DNA of 64,000 nucleotides from Acidobacteriota bacterium (GTDB lineage: Bacteria; Acidobacteriota; UBA6911; JACQSX01): positions 272,816 to 336,815 of the forward strand of contig JACQSX010000033.1 in NCBI GenBank assembly GCA_016211105.1, given 5' to 3'. The stretch's first letter is position 1, and the number at the start of each line of letters is the position of its first letter. The notes under the pieces are model-generated. The model saw only the letters and a program-made list of their open reading frames with translations, searched no databases and was not told where the DNA came from. Position numbers and translations under genes: made by a program. This document shows, piece by piece, positions 36,659 to 45,919 of this stretch.

Positions 36659-37779
36659 ACGCATTCAAGATGAAGGCGATACAGTTGGGCAATTCGATCC
36701 GCCATTTGTTGCGCGGAGAAACTCCGGCGAACGGTTTGCCGAGCCGCGCAGGCCAATTGCTCTCGCAATTTGAAGTCTGATGCAAGCCTCCCGATGAGCT
36801 CTGTCAGCCCAGCTACATCGCCCGCGGGCAAGAGTAACCCGTTGACGCCGTGCTGCACCACCTCCGGTATTCCATTGACTGCCGAGGCTACGACGGGACA
36901 ACCCAGAGCCATCGCCTCCAGCAGGCCTATGGGCATCCCCTCGGACAGCGAGGGAAGAACATAAATGTCGGCGGCATTGATCAAATCGGGGACATCTGGG
37001 CGGAAACCGAGAAAACGGACGCAGGGCGCGATATGAAGCTGCACCACTTGCCGATGGAGGGCCGCCCGCGTGGGACCATCCCCTACCAGCAGACATCGCA
37101 GTTTCGGAACACAATGGTGGAGATTGGCGACGGCCTGCAGAAGAAAACGGTGCCCTTTCTGTTCTGTCATGCGGGCAACCTCCACAATTAGCATTGCGTC
37201 CGGCTCCAGCCCCAACTCGCCTCGAACCTCTTCTCTTGTCTTACCCACCCTAAGCTCATCTACATCGATACCATTCGGCACTACTTGGATCTTTTCGGCG
37301 GGAAGCCGGTAGTATGTGACCAGGTCATTGCGCAACGCATCCGAGACGGCAATGAATTGATCCACCATGCCCGCAGTTCGCCGTTCCAAAGCCACATACA
37401 GGCGGCGGCGCCAGGCCGGATAGGGATAATCCTTCAAGGAATTGTGAACCGTGCAAAAGATGGCGGCCGCCCGGTACCGTTTGGCCGCGATCCGTCCGTA
37501 CCAGTTGGCTCGCGCGCCGTGGCAGTGAACCACATCAGGGTGGCTCTGCCGGAGTGCGTAATGAATCGCACGCCACGCCCCCACTCGTAACTTTGTATTC
37601 ATCGCCACGACTTGATAGTTCAAGCCTAGCCGACGCAACTGGTCGCAAACCGGACCCTCTTCGGGCAAAATGAAATTAAAATGGAATTCGGAACCGTGAA
37701 GATAGCGAGCCAGCAGCAAGAGGTGGCGCTCCCCACCGCCCACTCCCGCTGAAGAATTGATATGACAAATGTGATACAT
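36619..37779 (-). CDS. GT4-family glycosyltransferase
   Basis: The 386-residue protein (from ATG 37779) starts MYHICHINSSAGVGGGERHLL, the classic GT4 glycine-rich loop. It then shows DVVHCHGARANWYGRIAAKRY, VVPNGIDVDELRVGK, LLVGDGPTRAALHRQV and LPSLSEGMPIGLLEAMALGCPVVAS. It adds one sugar in the repeat unit. An ATG at 37860 in the same frame adds 27 residues that are not like family starts; neither has a good ribosome-binding site. The last bases overlap the convergent methyltransferase gene. Confidence 0.9.
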   Translation of the reverse strand: MYHICHINSSAGVGGGERHLLLLARYLHGSEFHFNFILPEEGPVCDQLRRLGLNYQVVAMNTKLRVGAWRAIHYALRQSHPDVVHCHGARANWYGRIAAKRYRAAAIFCTVHNSLKDYPYPAWRRRLYVALERRTAGMVDQFIAVSDALRNDLVTYYRLPAEKIQVVPNGIDVDELRVGKTREEVRGELGLEPDAMLIVEVARMTEQKGHRFLLQAVANLHHCVPKLRCLLVGDGPTRAALHRQVVQLHIAPCVRFLGFRPDVPDLINAADIYVLPSLSEGMPIGLLEAMALGCPVVASAVNGIPEVVQHGVNGLLLPAGDVAGLTELIGRLASDFKLREQLACAARQTVRRSFSAQQMADRIAQLYRLHLECVYSVAGRATVIEG

Positions 37780-37911
37780 GCGCGCTAGGGCAACCTCATC
37801 CGTGGAGCCTTCGAAACGATTCAACGGCTTGCTAACGGCTTCAGCGCAGATTTCCATCATGCGCTCTGTGTAATCCCCTACAATTGTATTCTACGGGAGA
37901 GGTGAACCGGA

Positions 37912-39096
37912 TTGAGAATTCTCGCTATTTCTACCGTAATTCTTCAGCACGGGATCCGCGGCGGCATGGAACATTACTTCGATCGGCTTATTCGCGGCTT
38001 AGGCAGCCTCGGACATTCCGTCGATCTAGTCACCACCCGCCTTGATGAGAATCCACCGAACAAATCCGATATCCGCTTCCATTTTCTGCAGGCAGCTACT
38101 GACTCGAAAGGATGGGATTGGCGACAAAAACTGCGCAAGTTTTACGCAAGACTGTTACCTACTCCTGACGTCATCCTGAGCAACTCGTTTGCCGCTTATC
38201 CATTAGTAGGAGCACCGATCCCGGTCGTGACCATTGTCCACGGGACCGGCCTGGTGAATCTTGTGAGCTCATTGCGCCTGGCGGCAGCCCGGCAGGGATC
38301 CTCCGTTGCACCTGTCCTAGACATCTTGCGTTTGCTGCGCCGTCCCTCTTTTCTATGTCAGAAGAAGCTGCTTCGCAGGTCAGCGCGTATCATCACAGTC
38401 TCCAGCGAGACGAAAAACGCGACTCGAAAAACGTACAACGTGCCGCCGGAAAAAATCGAGGTGGTGCCGCCGCCCGTAGACACAGGTGTTTTCCATCCCG
38501 CAGCAGAAGTCTGCTTCGCTGCGCCCAGTAACGCCAATCCTTTTAAAATTATCTCGGTCGGTACCCTTTCCCGTCAGAAGGGTTTTGAGTTCGTCCTGGA
38601 AGCGTTGGCCAGGCTTCATCGACGTCACCCTACATGCTTCCAACTGAAGCTCGTAGGCCACGGTCCAGAAGAGAAACGGCTGCGGATCCAAGCCCGAAGT
38701 TCGTCCATTGACCCATTTGTCACCTTCACGGGGGAACTCGGCGAGTGTGAAGTGGCCGAGGCCTATCGAGGCAGTGACCTCTTCGTTTTGCCGACACTGC
38801 GCGAGGAGGGCTTTCCCGTTGTGATCGCCGAGGCATTGGCCTCCGGGATTCCTGTCGTGGCGACCCGTGTTGGCGGCAACCCAAGCGCAGTTCGCGACGC
38901 CCTCGATGGTTACCTGGTCAATGCAGGGTCCACGGTGGACCTTGCCGAGACCATCGAGCGACTGGCCTGGGACCCCGCCTTGCGCCGTCAGATGTCCCGC
39001 TCGGCCAGGGCGCGGGCACTCGCCGATCTTGACATAGTCTGCGTCAGCCGCAAGACAGAACGGCTGCTTGAAGCAGTTGCCAGAGATGATTATTAA
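37912..39096 (+). CDS. GT4-family glycosyltransferase
   Basis: The 394-residue GT-B protein starts at TTG 37912 as MRILAISTVILQHGIRGGMEHYFDRL, with the glycine-rich acceptor loop. It continues with VTIVHGTGLV, SAPITVSSET-like RIITVSSETKNATRKTY, VVPPPVDTGVFHP, SVGTLSRQKGFEFV and PTLREEGFPVVIAEALASGIPVVATRVGG carrying the EX7E site. The order and residues fit a retaining GT4. The next gene (39234) is a C-methyltransferase after a 94-base inverted repeat that begins at this stop codon. The sugar transferred is not predictable. Confidence 0.9.
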   Translation: MRILAISTVILQHGIRGGMEHYFDRLIRGLGSLGHSVDLVTTRLDENPPNKSDIRFHFLQAATDSKGWDWRQKLRKFYARLLPTPDVILSNSFAAYPLVGAPIPVVTIVHGTGLVNLVSSLRLAAARQGSSVAPVLDILRLLRRPSFLCQKKLLRRSARIITVSSETKNATRKTYNVPPEKIEVVPPPVDTGVFHPAAEVCFAAPSNANPFKIISVGTLSRQKGFEFVLEALARLHRRHPTCFQLKLVGHGPEEKRLRIQARSSSIDPFVTFTGELGECEVAEAYRGSDLFVLPTLREEGFPVVIAEALASGIPVVATRVGGNPSAVRDALDGYLVNAGSTVDLAETIERLAWDPALRRQMSRSARARALADLDIVCVSRKTERLLEAVARDDY

Positions 39097-39189
39097 GCAT
39101 TACATAATCCAGTGACATCTCGCACTCGCTGCGTCCCCGTGTCTCCGCGTCTCGCGGTCGGCGCAATTGTCACTATGATTTGTAATGCT
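39096..39189. repeat. imperfect 94-base inverted repeat (MITE- or hairpin-like)
   Basis: The left arm at 39096-39117 (AGCATTACA, six bases, AGTGACA) pairs with the right arm at 39168-39189 (TGTCACT, six bases, TGTAATGCT). Nine and seven outer bases match exactly and the six between partly. The loop is about 50 bases of C/T- and G-rich repeats (CGTGTCTCCGCGTCTCGCGG type). It fills the space between the GT4 stop and the methyltransferase start. It resembles a small mobile palindrome, but I cannot see other copies in the window. Confidence 0.45.
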
Positions 39190-39233
39190 CAGTAATCGTA
39201 TTGCAGAATTGCCGCTTGAAAGGAGCAAATCAC

Positions 39234-40454
39234 GTGCCTAAATGCCTGATCTGTCAGAACCGCTTCGAGCCATTCATTTCCTTCGGACGGATGCCTCTTG
39301 CTAATGGGTTCTTGATGCCCGATCAGTTTTCACGCGAGTATTTTTTTGACTTGAAGGCGGGATTTTGCCAAAACTGCGGCATGGTGCAACTAGCCGAGCT
39401 CGTGGATCGGCAAAAGATGTTTCATGCCGACTACCCTTTTTTTTCCTCGACCTCGCAGCGCATGGCAGCTCACTTTAAGGAGCTCGCCGAATTTGTGATG
39501 CTCGATTTCTTGAGACCGCCCGATCCTTTTGTCGTCGAAATCGGCAGCAATGACGGAATTACGCTGCAGCACTTTGCCGCGCGAGGAATCCGTCATCTCG
39601 GAATAGAACCGGCGGCCAATGTGGCGCAGGTTGCGCGGCAAAAAGGGATCCGTACGATCTGTGAGTTTTTCGATGAGGAACTGGCGCGACAGATTGTCGT
39701 GAAACACGGCCGGGCAGACGTCTTTTTGGGCGCCAACGTCCTGTGTCATATCCCCTACTTACATTCGGTTATCGCCGGCATCGCGGTCTTGCTCAAACCG
39801 GAGGGAATATTGCTGTTTGAGGACCCTTACTTGGGAGACATCGTCGAAAAGACCGCCTACGACCAGATCTACGATGAGCACGCTTTCTACTTTTCAGTTT
39901 CCTCCATGAGCTATCTGTTTGACAAACACGGACTGGAAATCATCGACGTCGCCTCACAACCCGTTCACGGTGGCTCAATGCGTTACATCGTCGCACGCAA
40001 GGGAACGCGACAGCCATCGCAACGCGTGTCTGCCCAGCGGAACACAGAAGAGGCGCTCGGTTTGGGTCGCCTGGAAACCTTCCAGCAATTGCGACGTAAC
40101 ATCGAGCGCTCGCGCGACGATCTGGTAACGCTGTTGCGTGATGTCAGAAGGCAGGACAAACGCGTCGTGGGTTACGCTGCCACTTCCAAAAGCACGACTG
40201 TAATCAATTACTGTGGACTTACTCCCCAGTTGATCGACTTTATCAGCGATACCACGCCCATCAAACAAGGAAAATTCAGCCCCGGCGCTCATATCCCGGT
40301 ACGATCGCACGAAGTTTTTGCGGCAAACTATCCAGACTACGCGCTGCTGTTTGGCTGGAACCATGCAGAAGAGATCATGGCTAACGAACAGCGATTCAAA
40401 GCCGCAGGTGGAAAGTGGATTGTTTATGTTCCCAGTGTCCAGGTGATCGGATGA
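39234..40454 (+). CDS. C-methyltransferase family protein (zinc-ribbon N-terminus)
   Basis: The 406-residue protein starts with a zinc ribbon (PKCLICQNRF and AGFCQNCGMVQL), then a SAM domain (VVEIGSNDGITLQHFAARG) and a C-terminal domain with RVVGYAATSKSTTVINYCG. This three-part architecture is that of sugar C-3 methyltransferases such as TylCIII/NovU-like proteins acting on NDP-4-keto-sugars. It is followed by a dTDP-sugar epimerase-like gene and a dehydratase/epimerase gene, which fits a branched-deoxysugar pathway. The GTG at 39234 has AAAGGAG seven bases upstream, so the 11 codons before it are not used. Confidence 0.85.
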   Translation: MPKCLICQNRFEPFISFGRMPLANGFLMPDQFSREYFFDLKAGFCQNCGMVQLAELVDRQKMFHADYPFFSSTSQRMAAHFKELAEFVMLDFLRPPDPFVVEIGSNDGITLQHFAARGIRHLGIEPAANVAQVARQKGIRTICEFFDEELARQIVVKHGRADVFLGANVLCHIPYLHSVIAGIAVLLKPEGILLFEDPYLGDIVEKTAYDQIYDEHAFYFSVSSMSYLFDKHGLEIIDVASQPVHGGSMRYIVARKGTRQPSQRVSAQRNTEEALGLGRLETFQQLRRNIERSRDDLVTLLRDVRRQDKRVVGYAATSKSTTVINYCGLTPQLIDFISDTTPIKQGKFSPGAHIPVRSHEVFAANYPDYALLFGWNHAEEIMANEQRFKAAGGKWIVYVPSVQVIG

Positions 40455-40601
40455 CGCTGACAGACAAGGGCTGCTGCCTACAACCATCGACCGGCCCCAT
40501 TTCACAGCCGGGAACAACGGTTCCGCAAAAGGGAAGCAGAGACAGTGATTGAGGCGGCGACAACCTTTGAGTAAGATTATCATAGGAATCGGGATTACAT
40601 T

Positions 40602-41060
40602 GTGATTGAGGGCGTTGTACTTAAGGATCTGGTCACCCACGGGGACGAGAGAGGCTTTTTTCGCGAAATCATTCGTGCTACTGATAACTTTTTCGCCGAA
40701 GGTTTTGGCCAGTGGAGCCATTCCCTCATGTACCCGGGAACCATCAAAGCCTGGCATATCCATCAAAAGCAGGTTGACTGGTGGTACGTTTGCAATGGTG
40801 TATTAAGAGTGGCGCTGCACGATACGCGCAAGGGATCGCCTACTCATGGGGAGACGATGGAGTTTTTAATGGGTGATGACCAGCCGGCGCGCCTACTGCG
40901 TGTGCCCCAAAGAGTCGCGCACGGCTGCAAATGTGTTAGTGGGCCGGCGAATTTGTTCTACATCACATCCAGTGTTTACAACCCGGAGGACGAGGGTCGA
41001 ATACCCCATGACGATCCAGTGATAGGATATGATTGGTTCAAGGGGCCTCCGATTAAGTGA
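40602..41060 (+). CDS. dTDP-4-dehydrorhamnose 3,5-epimerase-like protein
   Basis: The 152-residue cupin resembles RmlC: TIKAWHIHQKQVDWWYVCNGVLRVAL is the beta-helix with the catalytic histidine (AWHIH), followed by MGDDQPARLLRVPQRVAHG. It is shorter than typical RmlC (about 180) and may act on another 4-keto sugar. The start is a GTG at 40602, 147 bases after the C-methyltransferase gene. Its stop overlaps the next epimerase start by four bases (GTGA), so the two are translated together. Confidence 0.8.
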   Translation: MIEGVVLKDLVTHGDERGFFREIIRATDNFFAEGFGQWSHSLMYPGTIKAWHIHQKQVDWWYVCNGVLRVALHDTRKGSPTHGETMEFLMGDDQPARLLRVPQRVAHGCKCVSGPANLFYITSSVYNPEDEGRIPHDDPVIGYDWFKGPPIK

Positions 41061-42088
41061 AGTCCTTGCCGCTGAAGTGCATGGACGTGAAGAAGTGTCT
41101 TGAACAGCGGAAGGTCTTGATCACCGGTGGTGCCGGCTACTTGGCCACAAACCTGGTCAACTCAATCCGCTGCGAAGACTGCCGTATTATCCGACTGGGC
41201 CGACCAGGGAGAGAATTTCCGCTTGCAAAAGGCGCGGCCCGCATCGACGACGTAACCGGCGATATTCGCGACATGTCTTTATGGGAGCGTCTGCTGGATG
41301 GTGTCGACGTCGTGTTTCATTTTGCTGCTCAGACGAGTGTACGCGTGGCCAATGAGAATCCCCCAGCAGATATGACCGTTAACGTATTACCGATGTTGTA
41401 CCTGCTCGATTCTTGTCGGCGAAAAGGATGGCAGCCAATCGTGCTATTTGCCGGAACCGCAACGGAAGCGGGAATGCCACTCGCGCTTCCGGTAAACGAG
41501 TCTCACACGGACGATCCCACTACCGTCTATGACCTTCACAAACTAATGGCTGAGAATTATTTAAAATTCTACGCTCACCAGCAGATAGTGCGGGGCACAA
41601 CGTTGCGCCTGGCAAACGTCTATGGGCCTGGTCCAAAAAGCAGCAGCGGCGACCGTGGAGTGCTCAATCAAATGGTGCGCAAGGCTCTGGCCGGCGAGCC
41701 ACTGACCCTCCACGGACATGGGCAATATCTGCGGGATTATATTTACGTCGATGACGTGATCCAGGCGTTTCTCGCTGCGGTGGCCAACATCGATAGGATC
41801 AACGGCAGGCATTTTGTGATCGGGAACGGCCAAGGGCACACCATCGCTCAAGCCGTAGAACTGGTGGCGGAACGGGTCGCCCGCCGCACAGGTCGGGTCG
41901 TGCCAGTAAAACAGCTCGACCCTCCAGAGCCGCTCCTACCGATTGACACTCGAGACTTCATCGCCGACACCTCCCACTTTTCTCAGGCCACAGGGTGGAA
42001 GGCTTGCACATCGCTGGCCGAGGGGATTGACCGAACCATCGATGCACTTCAGGCCAACAATTCAGGCAAAACCGAAGACATTCATTGA
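41057..42088 (+). CDS. NAD-dependent epimerase/dehydratase (extended SDR)
   Basis: The 343-residue protein has the extended-SDR nucleotide site KVLITGGAGYLATNLV, Thr-based active site GTATEAGM, the catalytic YDLHK (Tyr and Lys of YxxxK), and the substrate segment LRLANVYGPGP. It probably interconverts or dehydrates an NDP-sugar for this locus. It begins at GTG 41057 overlapping the RmlC-like stop. The C-terminus overlaps by 47 bases with the start I choose for the next gene. It is the first of three such enzymes in the locus. Confidence 0.87.
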   Translation: MKSLPLKCMDVKKCLEQRKVLITGGAGYLATNLVNSIRCEDCRIIRLGRPGREFPLAKGAARIDDVTGDIRDMSLWERLLDGVDVVFHFAAQTSVRVANENPPADMTVNVLPMLYLLDSCRRKGWQPIVLFAGTATEAGMPLALPVNESHTDDPTTVYDLHKLMAENYLKFYAHQQIVRGTTLRLANVYGPGPKSSSGDRGVLNQMVRKALAGEPLTLHGHGQYLRDYIYVDDVIQAFLAAVANIDRINGRHFVIGNGQGHTIAQAVELVAERVARRTGRVVPVKQLDPPEPLLPIDTRDFIADTSHFSQATGWKACTSLAEGIDRTIDALQANNSGKTEDIH

Positions 42089-43559
42089 GCGTCTCTATTT
42101 CAAGGCGCTCTCTATTGGGAAGTTGCAACAGAAGCACTTGGCGTTGCTGTTCTCCATCGGATTGGCCATTCGTATCGCAGGGATGTTTGGGCTGGGCGAC
42201 GGCGATATGGAGCATTTCAAAGCTTGGACGACGCTGATCCACACCTACGGGCTCGAACGGACATACAGCGCTCCGGACCGAGAGCTGATCGCCAGGGCTC
42301 GCGAGCGTAACGTTTCCCTCGTAGAAAGTTTCAATTCACTACGTACCTGGGTGACGATTGAACCACTGGCCTTTTCCGAAAGGAATTATATGGTGATCTA
42401 TCCGCCCGGCAGCGTTTATCCCTTATACCTGTCAGGCCTGGCTTACAAGCGGATCTCCCCCGAGATGCGCAACAGCCGGTTGTTTAACGCCTTTATCAAT
42501 TTTCCGATGTTGCTGCTATCGCTGGGAGTGACGTGGCTGATGTTTCTCTTCATTCGGCACAACCACCACGGGTTGGCCGTGGCAACCGCCATGATGTATT
42601 GGTTGAATCCCATTGTGCTCCTCGATTCGACCATCCAGGGATACAATAATCCGATCATCGCGTTAATCAACCTGGGGGCCCTGGTCTCCCTTTACCGTAG
42701 CCGATACCTGCTGGCCGTATGCCTGACGACTCTCGGAGTTCTCGTAAAGCCCCAGGCGATGATTCTGCTTCCGATCGTCGCCATCGTATGCCTGCGGGAG
42801 ACGAAAGCCAGGACGTGGCCGGTCTATGCGCTCGCCGGGGCGGTTACCGCGCTTGTTTTCCTGTCGCCTTTTGTACTGAACGGCTACACCCTGAGCTCTT
42901 TGTTGGGCACAACGTTTGCCGCGCGCAGCTTGGACCAGTGGACGCTTCCGGTGCTGAGCGCCCGCTGCTGGAATCTGTGGTGGCCCACTCATGTTGCGAT
43001 TTACTCACTGTTTGGAGTGAAGGCGGTTCAGTTGTCGGAGTTCACCGCGCGATTCGGAGCCAATCCGAGAGTACTCGGGTCGGTTGCCATGGTTCTGGTA
43101 TGCGCGGCCAGCTTGGTCCAGCTTTACCGGCAACTTCCCCAGCGGCGAATCTACATCTTCCTTTGCATGATCATGATGGGCTACGCCTACACGATGGTGC
43201 AGGTCAACGTTCAGTTCAATCAGTTCTTCGTGTTTATCCCGGCGCTGCTGATGATCGCCCTGGCCAACCAGCGCCTGTTTACAACCAGTGTCGTGATCAT
43301 GATCCCTTGGCTGGCTCAGTTGGTTGTCTACGGCGGACTGGGGCGCGATTTCTGCTGTCCATCCACGGTTTTTGGCCGCCTCGGTCTGAGCCATGTTTTT
43401 ACCGGAGTCACTCTGCTCATCGCCTTGTTAAACGTCTTTTTCTGGTTGCAGTTTGGCTGGCGCTACTTCAGGGGCTGGTTCACAACGACGGGTCCTCTGC
43501 ACGCTTTCGGTAGTACGACACCTGAGCCGGAAGAATTGAGAAGACCGGAGCCCGACTGA
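42042..43559 (+). CDS. polytopic membrane protein, GT87/GT39-like
   Basis: The 505-residue protein has about ten helices after a short cytoplasmic N-terminus. The first loop carries GLGDGDMEHFKAWTTLI, where acidic residues sit as in GT-C mannosyl- and arabinosyl-transferases, and a VIYPPGSVYPLYLSG segment typical of GT87. The tail is Pro/Glu rich. The start is uncertain: ATG 42042 lies inside the preceding epimerase gene (overlap of 47 bases). The predicted role is transfer of a sugar from a polyprenyl donor outside the membrane. Confidence 0.6.
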   Translation: MHFRPTIQAKPKTFIERLYFKALSIGKLQQKHLALLFSIGLAIRIAGMFGLGDGDMEHFKAWTTLIHTYGLERTYSAPDRELIARARERNVSLVESFNSLRTWVTIEPLAFSERNYMVIYPPGSVYPLYLSGLAYKRISPEMRNSRLFNAFINFPMLLLSLGVTWLMFLFIRHNHHGLAVATAMMYWLNPIVLLDSTIQGYNNPIIALINLGALVSLYRSRYLLAVCLTTLGVLVKPQAMILLPIVAIVCLRETKARTWPVYALAGAVTALVFLSPFVLNGYTLSSLLGTTFAARSLDQWTLPVLSARCWNLWWPTHVAIYSLFGVKAVQLSEFTARFGANPRVLGSVAMVLVCAASLVQLYRQLPQRRIYIFLCMIMMGYAYTMVQVNVQFNQFFVFIPALLMIALANQRLFTTSVVIMIPWLAQLVVYGGLGRDFCCPSTVFGRLGLSHVFTGVTLLIALLNVFFWLQFGWRYFRGWFTTTGPLHAFGSTTPEPEELRRPEPD

Positions 43560-43687
43560 TGGACATACCCGCCGTTTCAGGTCGTCCAGCCATTGCGAGA
43601 AACATCGGTCTCCTATGGAGACGGTTGAAATTCTCGGTGCGCTCCCCGGAAACGTGTGAAGAAATTCGAAGCCAGCCTCCTGGATTC

Positions 43688-43716
43688 GTAGAGATGCCCC
43701 GATGGGGCGTCTCTAC
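43688..43716. repeat. REP-like palindrome
   Basis: Arms of 13 bases (GTAGAGATGCCCC and GGGGCGTCTCTAC) flank a GAT loop; the only mismatch can form a G-T pair. The region 43560-43847 around it holds no supported gene. It resembles the GTAGAGACG-type dispersed palindromes known from many genomes. It could act as a terminator or mRNA stabiliser between the membrane gene and the following GT2. No other copy was noticed in the window. Confidence 0.6.
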
Positions 43717-43847
43717 CGTGTCGGCAACCTGGCCTAGCACAGATGGTACGCCAATTTTTTCATGTATTCTGGCAGTCACAGCTCAGATTTGGACAACAGG
43801 CTCCCTTGTGCGATTTCGGGGGTTTCTTCACACTTTCTGACACGCCA

Positions 43848-44639
43848 ATGTGGAAAGGCAAAAAGGTCTCCGTGGCTTTGCCCACTTACAACGAAAAGGA
43901 ATCGATTCGGTCCTGTATTGAGGGACTGTACAATACGGGCTTCATCGATGAAGTGGTGGTTTGCAACAACAACGCCGTGGTGGGAACATCCCAAGAGCTG
44001 GCTAGGACGGCAGCCCGGGAAGTATTTGAAAAACGTCAAGGATACGGTTGGTCGTGCCGCAAGGCCCTTTTGGAAAGCACCGGCGACCTTGTGGTGCTGT
44101 GTGAGCCCGACGGCTCTTTTGAGCCGGCCGATGTGATCAAACTGCTTGCCTACTCAGACGACTTCGACGTAGTGCTGGGCAGCCGCACCAATGGTGAATT
44201 GATCTGGACGGGAGCCAATATGGGTTGGTTTATGCGATGGGGCAACTGGACTGTCGCCAAGTACCTGGAATTCCTTTTCAACGTAACGTCGCTGACCGAC
44301 GTGGGCTGCACGATGAGGCTGATGACCCGAAGCGTCTTGGAAAGGATCAGCCCGTTTTTCACCGTCGGGGGATCCTATTTTGGGCCAGAAATGACGTTGC
44401 TGTGCGTTTGGAGCGGCGCTCGGGTCATCGAGCTTCCTGTTAACTACAAAAAGCGCGTGGGCCAGAGCATGGTCACGGCAAGTCGTTGGAGCGCATTTGT
44501 ACTCGGTTTGAGAATGATTCTGTTCATCACGGAATTCCGCCTGAAGGCCTGGCTGGGACGCGGCCCCAGGATCGCCGGGACCGAGACCGACTCACATCAG
44601 GCTGTGGCTCGCCGGGCGCACCGGCATCCAGAATCGTGA
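43848..44639 (+). CDS. GT2-family glycosyltransferase (DPM1-like fold)
   Basis: The 263-residue protein begins MWKGKKVSVALPTYNEKESIRS, a start seen in GT2 polyprenol-phosphate sugar synthases. It continues with VVVCNNNAVVG, FEKRQGYGWSCRKALLESTGDLVVLCEPDGSF (D-x-D-like EPDG) and SLTDVGCTMRLMTR (acceptor site). I infer a polyprenol-phosphate hexose synthase or a related transferase, which would fit the nearby GT-C-like membrane proteins. The upstream frame to 43743 has no family similarity and is not used. The next methyltransferase gene begins 105 bases downstream. Confidence 0.85.
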   Translation: MWKGKKVSVALPTYNEKESIRSCIEGLYNTGFIDEVVVCNNNAVVGTSQELARTAAREVFEKRQGYGWSCRKALLESTGDLVVLCEPDGSFEPADVIKLLAYSDDFDVVLGSRTNGELIWTGANMGWFMRWGNWTVAKYLEFLFNVTSLTDVGCTMRLMTRSVLERISPFFTVGGSYFGPEMTLLCVWSGARVIELPVNYKKRVGQSMVTASRWSAFVLGLRMILFITEFRLKAWLGRGPRIAGTETDSHQAVARRAHRHPES

Positions 44640-44744
44640 AGACCCGTTGCTCGTACCCCTGTGATCCTGGCGCGCGGTAAAAATGCCCCCGGGTCTGAGA
44701 ACGCGTACAAGATTTGGCGCAATTGAAGAAGCCGCCGCATTCTA

Positions 44745-45749
44745 ATGGAACTCCAGATCGATATCTCTCCGAACGGCCGCCGGCAGAGCCAGCGACACCC
44801 GGCAAGACCGAGCGTCTGCCCCATTTGCGAGGCGCGTGAACTGCAAGTTCTATTCGAAGAGGCTTATGACTACATCACCGGCGAAGTTTTCCAGGTATGG
44901 CATTGTCATAAGTGCGAGGTGGGCTTCACCTCTCCCCAGCCGCAAAATTTGGAGCCCTACTACCCGCCCGAATACCGCCGCTACACCGGTCCGGTTCCGG
45001 CGCTGTTGAAATCTCTGTACCGTCATCGAGCCCGGGGTTGGAGCAGAATGGCTCAAAAACCGGGCAGGGCCTTGGAACTGGGCTGTGGTGACGGGGTGAT
45101 GCTCGAAACCTTACGGCAGGCCGGATGGAGTGTTTTTGGTATGGAACGGACGCCTGCCATGGCCAAGGTCGCCCACCAAACATTGGAACTACCAATCTTT
45201 GTCGGAGGGCTGGAAGCCTTGCTGCCGGAAGCGCGGTTCGACCTGATCATCGCGTTTCAGGCTTTGGAACACATGCGAGATCCTTTAGCGATCCTGAAAC
45301 AGTGCGCTATTTTGCTTAAGTCAGGAGGAATGTTGATCGTTAGCGTGCCGAATTTGGATAGCTGGCAGGCGCGCTACGCCGGTTGTCACTGGTTTCACCT
45401 CGACGTGCCGCGTCATTTGTATCATTTCTCCCCGCGATCCCTGAGCAAGCTCCTCAGTTTGGCCGGTTTGACCGCCTGCAAGGTGAACTTTGTTTCTTAC
45501 GAACAGGACCCGTATGGCTGGGTCGAGAGCATTTTGAACAGAATGATCCGCCGCCGAGCCAGCAGGCACAATCTGCTGACCAGAGCGCTCATGCGGCTGA
45601 ATGGGTTCACCCCTCGCAACCTGCTGATCCTCTTGTTAGGGAGTTTCATGTTCGTGCCGAGCCTTGTCCTGTCGTTGGCAAGCTGGGTTTGCAAGAAAGG
45701 CGCACTGGTACAAGTAACGAGCGTACCACAGGTGACCAAGGACCACTGA
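44745..45749 (+). CDS. class I SAM-dependent methyltransferase with N-terminal zinc motif
   Basis: The 334-residue protein has a CPICEARELQ and CHKCEVGF pair near the start (possible zinc ribbon). Next come LELGCGDGVMLETLRQAGWSVFGME (SAM site), FQALEHMRDPLAILKQCAILLKSGGMLIVSVPN, and a C-terminal hydrophobic segment (LLILLLGSFMFVPSLVLSLASWV) that may bind the membrane. It resembles sugar/lipid methyltransferases of polysaccharide clusters. ATG 44745 is used. The substrate is unknown; the membrane-proximal tail suggests a lipid-linked glycan. Confidence 0.85.
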   Translation: MELQIDISPNGRRQSQRHPARPSVCPICEARELQVLFEEAYDYITGEVFQVWHCHKCEVGFTSPQPQNLEPYYPPEYRRYTGPVPALLKSLYRHRARGWSRMAQKPGRALELGCGDGVMLETLRQAGWSVFGMERTPAMAKVAHQTLELPIFVGGLEALLPEARFDLIIAFQALEHMRDPLAILKQCAILLKSGGMLIVSVPNLDSWQARYAGCHWFHLDVPRHLYHFSPRSLSKLLSLAGLTACKVNFVSYEQDPYGWVESILNRMIRRRASRHNLLTRALMRLNGFTPRNLLILLLGSFMFVPSLVLSLASWVCKKGALVQVTSVPQVTKDH

Positions 45750-45919
45750 CAGCGGAAGCCTCGACAGGGCGAAAATGGATATCCTGGCTTCCTTGGTAAA
45801 GATTCTTACTGCTATCATTCTTCTTGCAATATTCTAAAGAAGGCGGAATGCCTAGGATATTTTCGGCTTTTGGAGGTTGAAAAAAAGGAACTCCGTCAAC
45901 ACGGTTTGATTGATTCTCT

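Noticed and set aside
39975..40766. 263-codon minus-strand ORF
   Set aside because: Covers the end of the C-methyltransferase and the RmlC-like gene on the opposite strand; both of those have convincing motifs.
43560..43847. Plus-strand ORF starting MDIPAVSGRP
   Set aside because: It runs through the palindrome at 43688 and into the GT2 gene in a wrong frame; no homology pattern.
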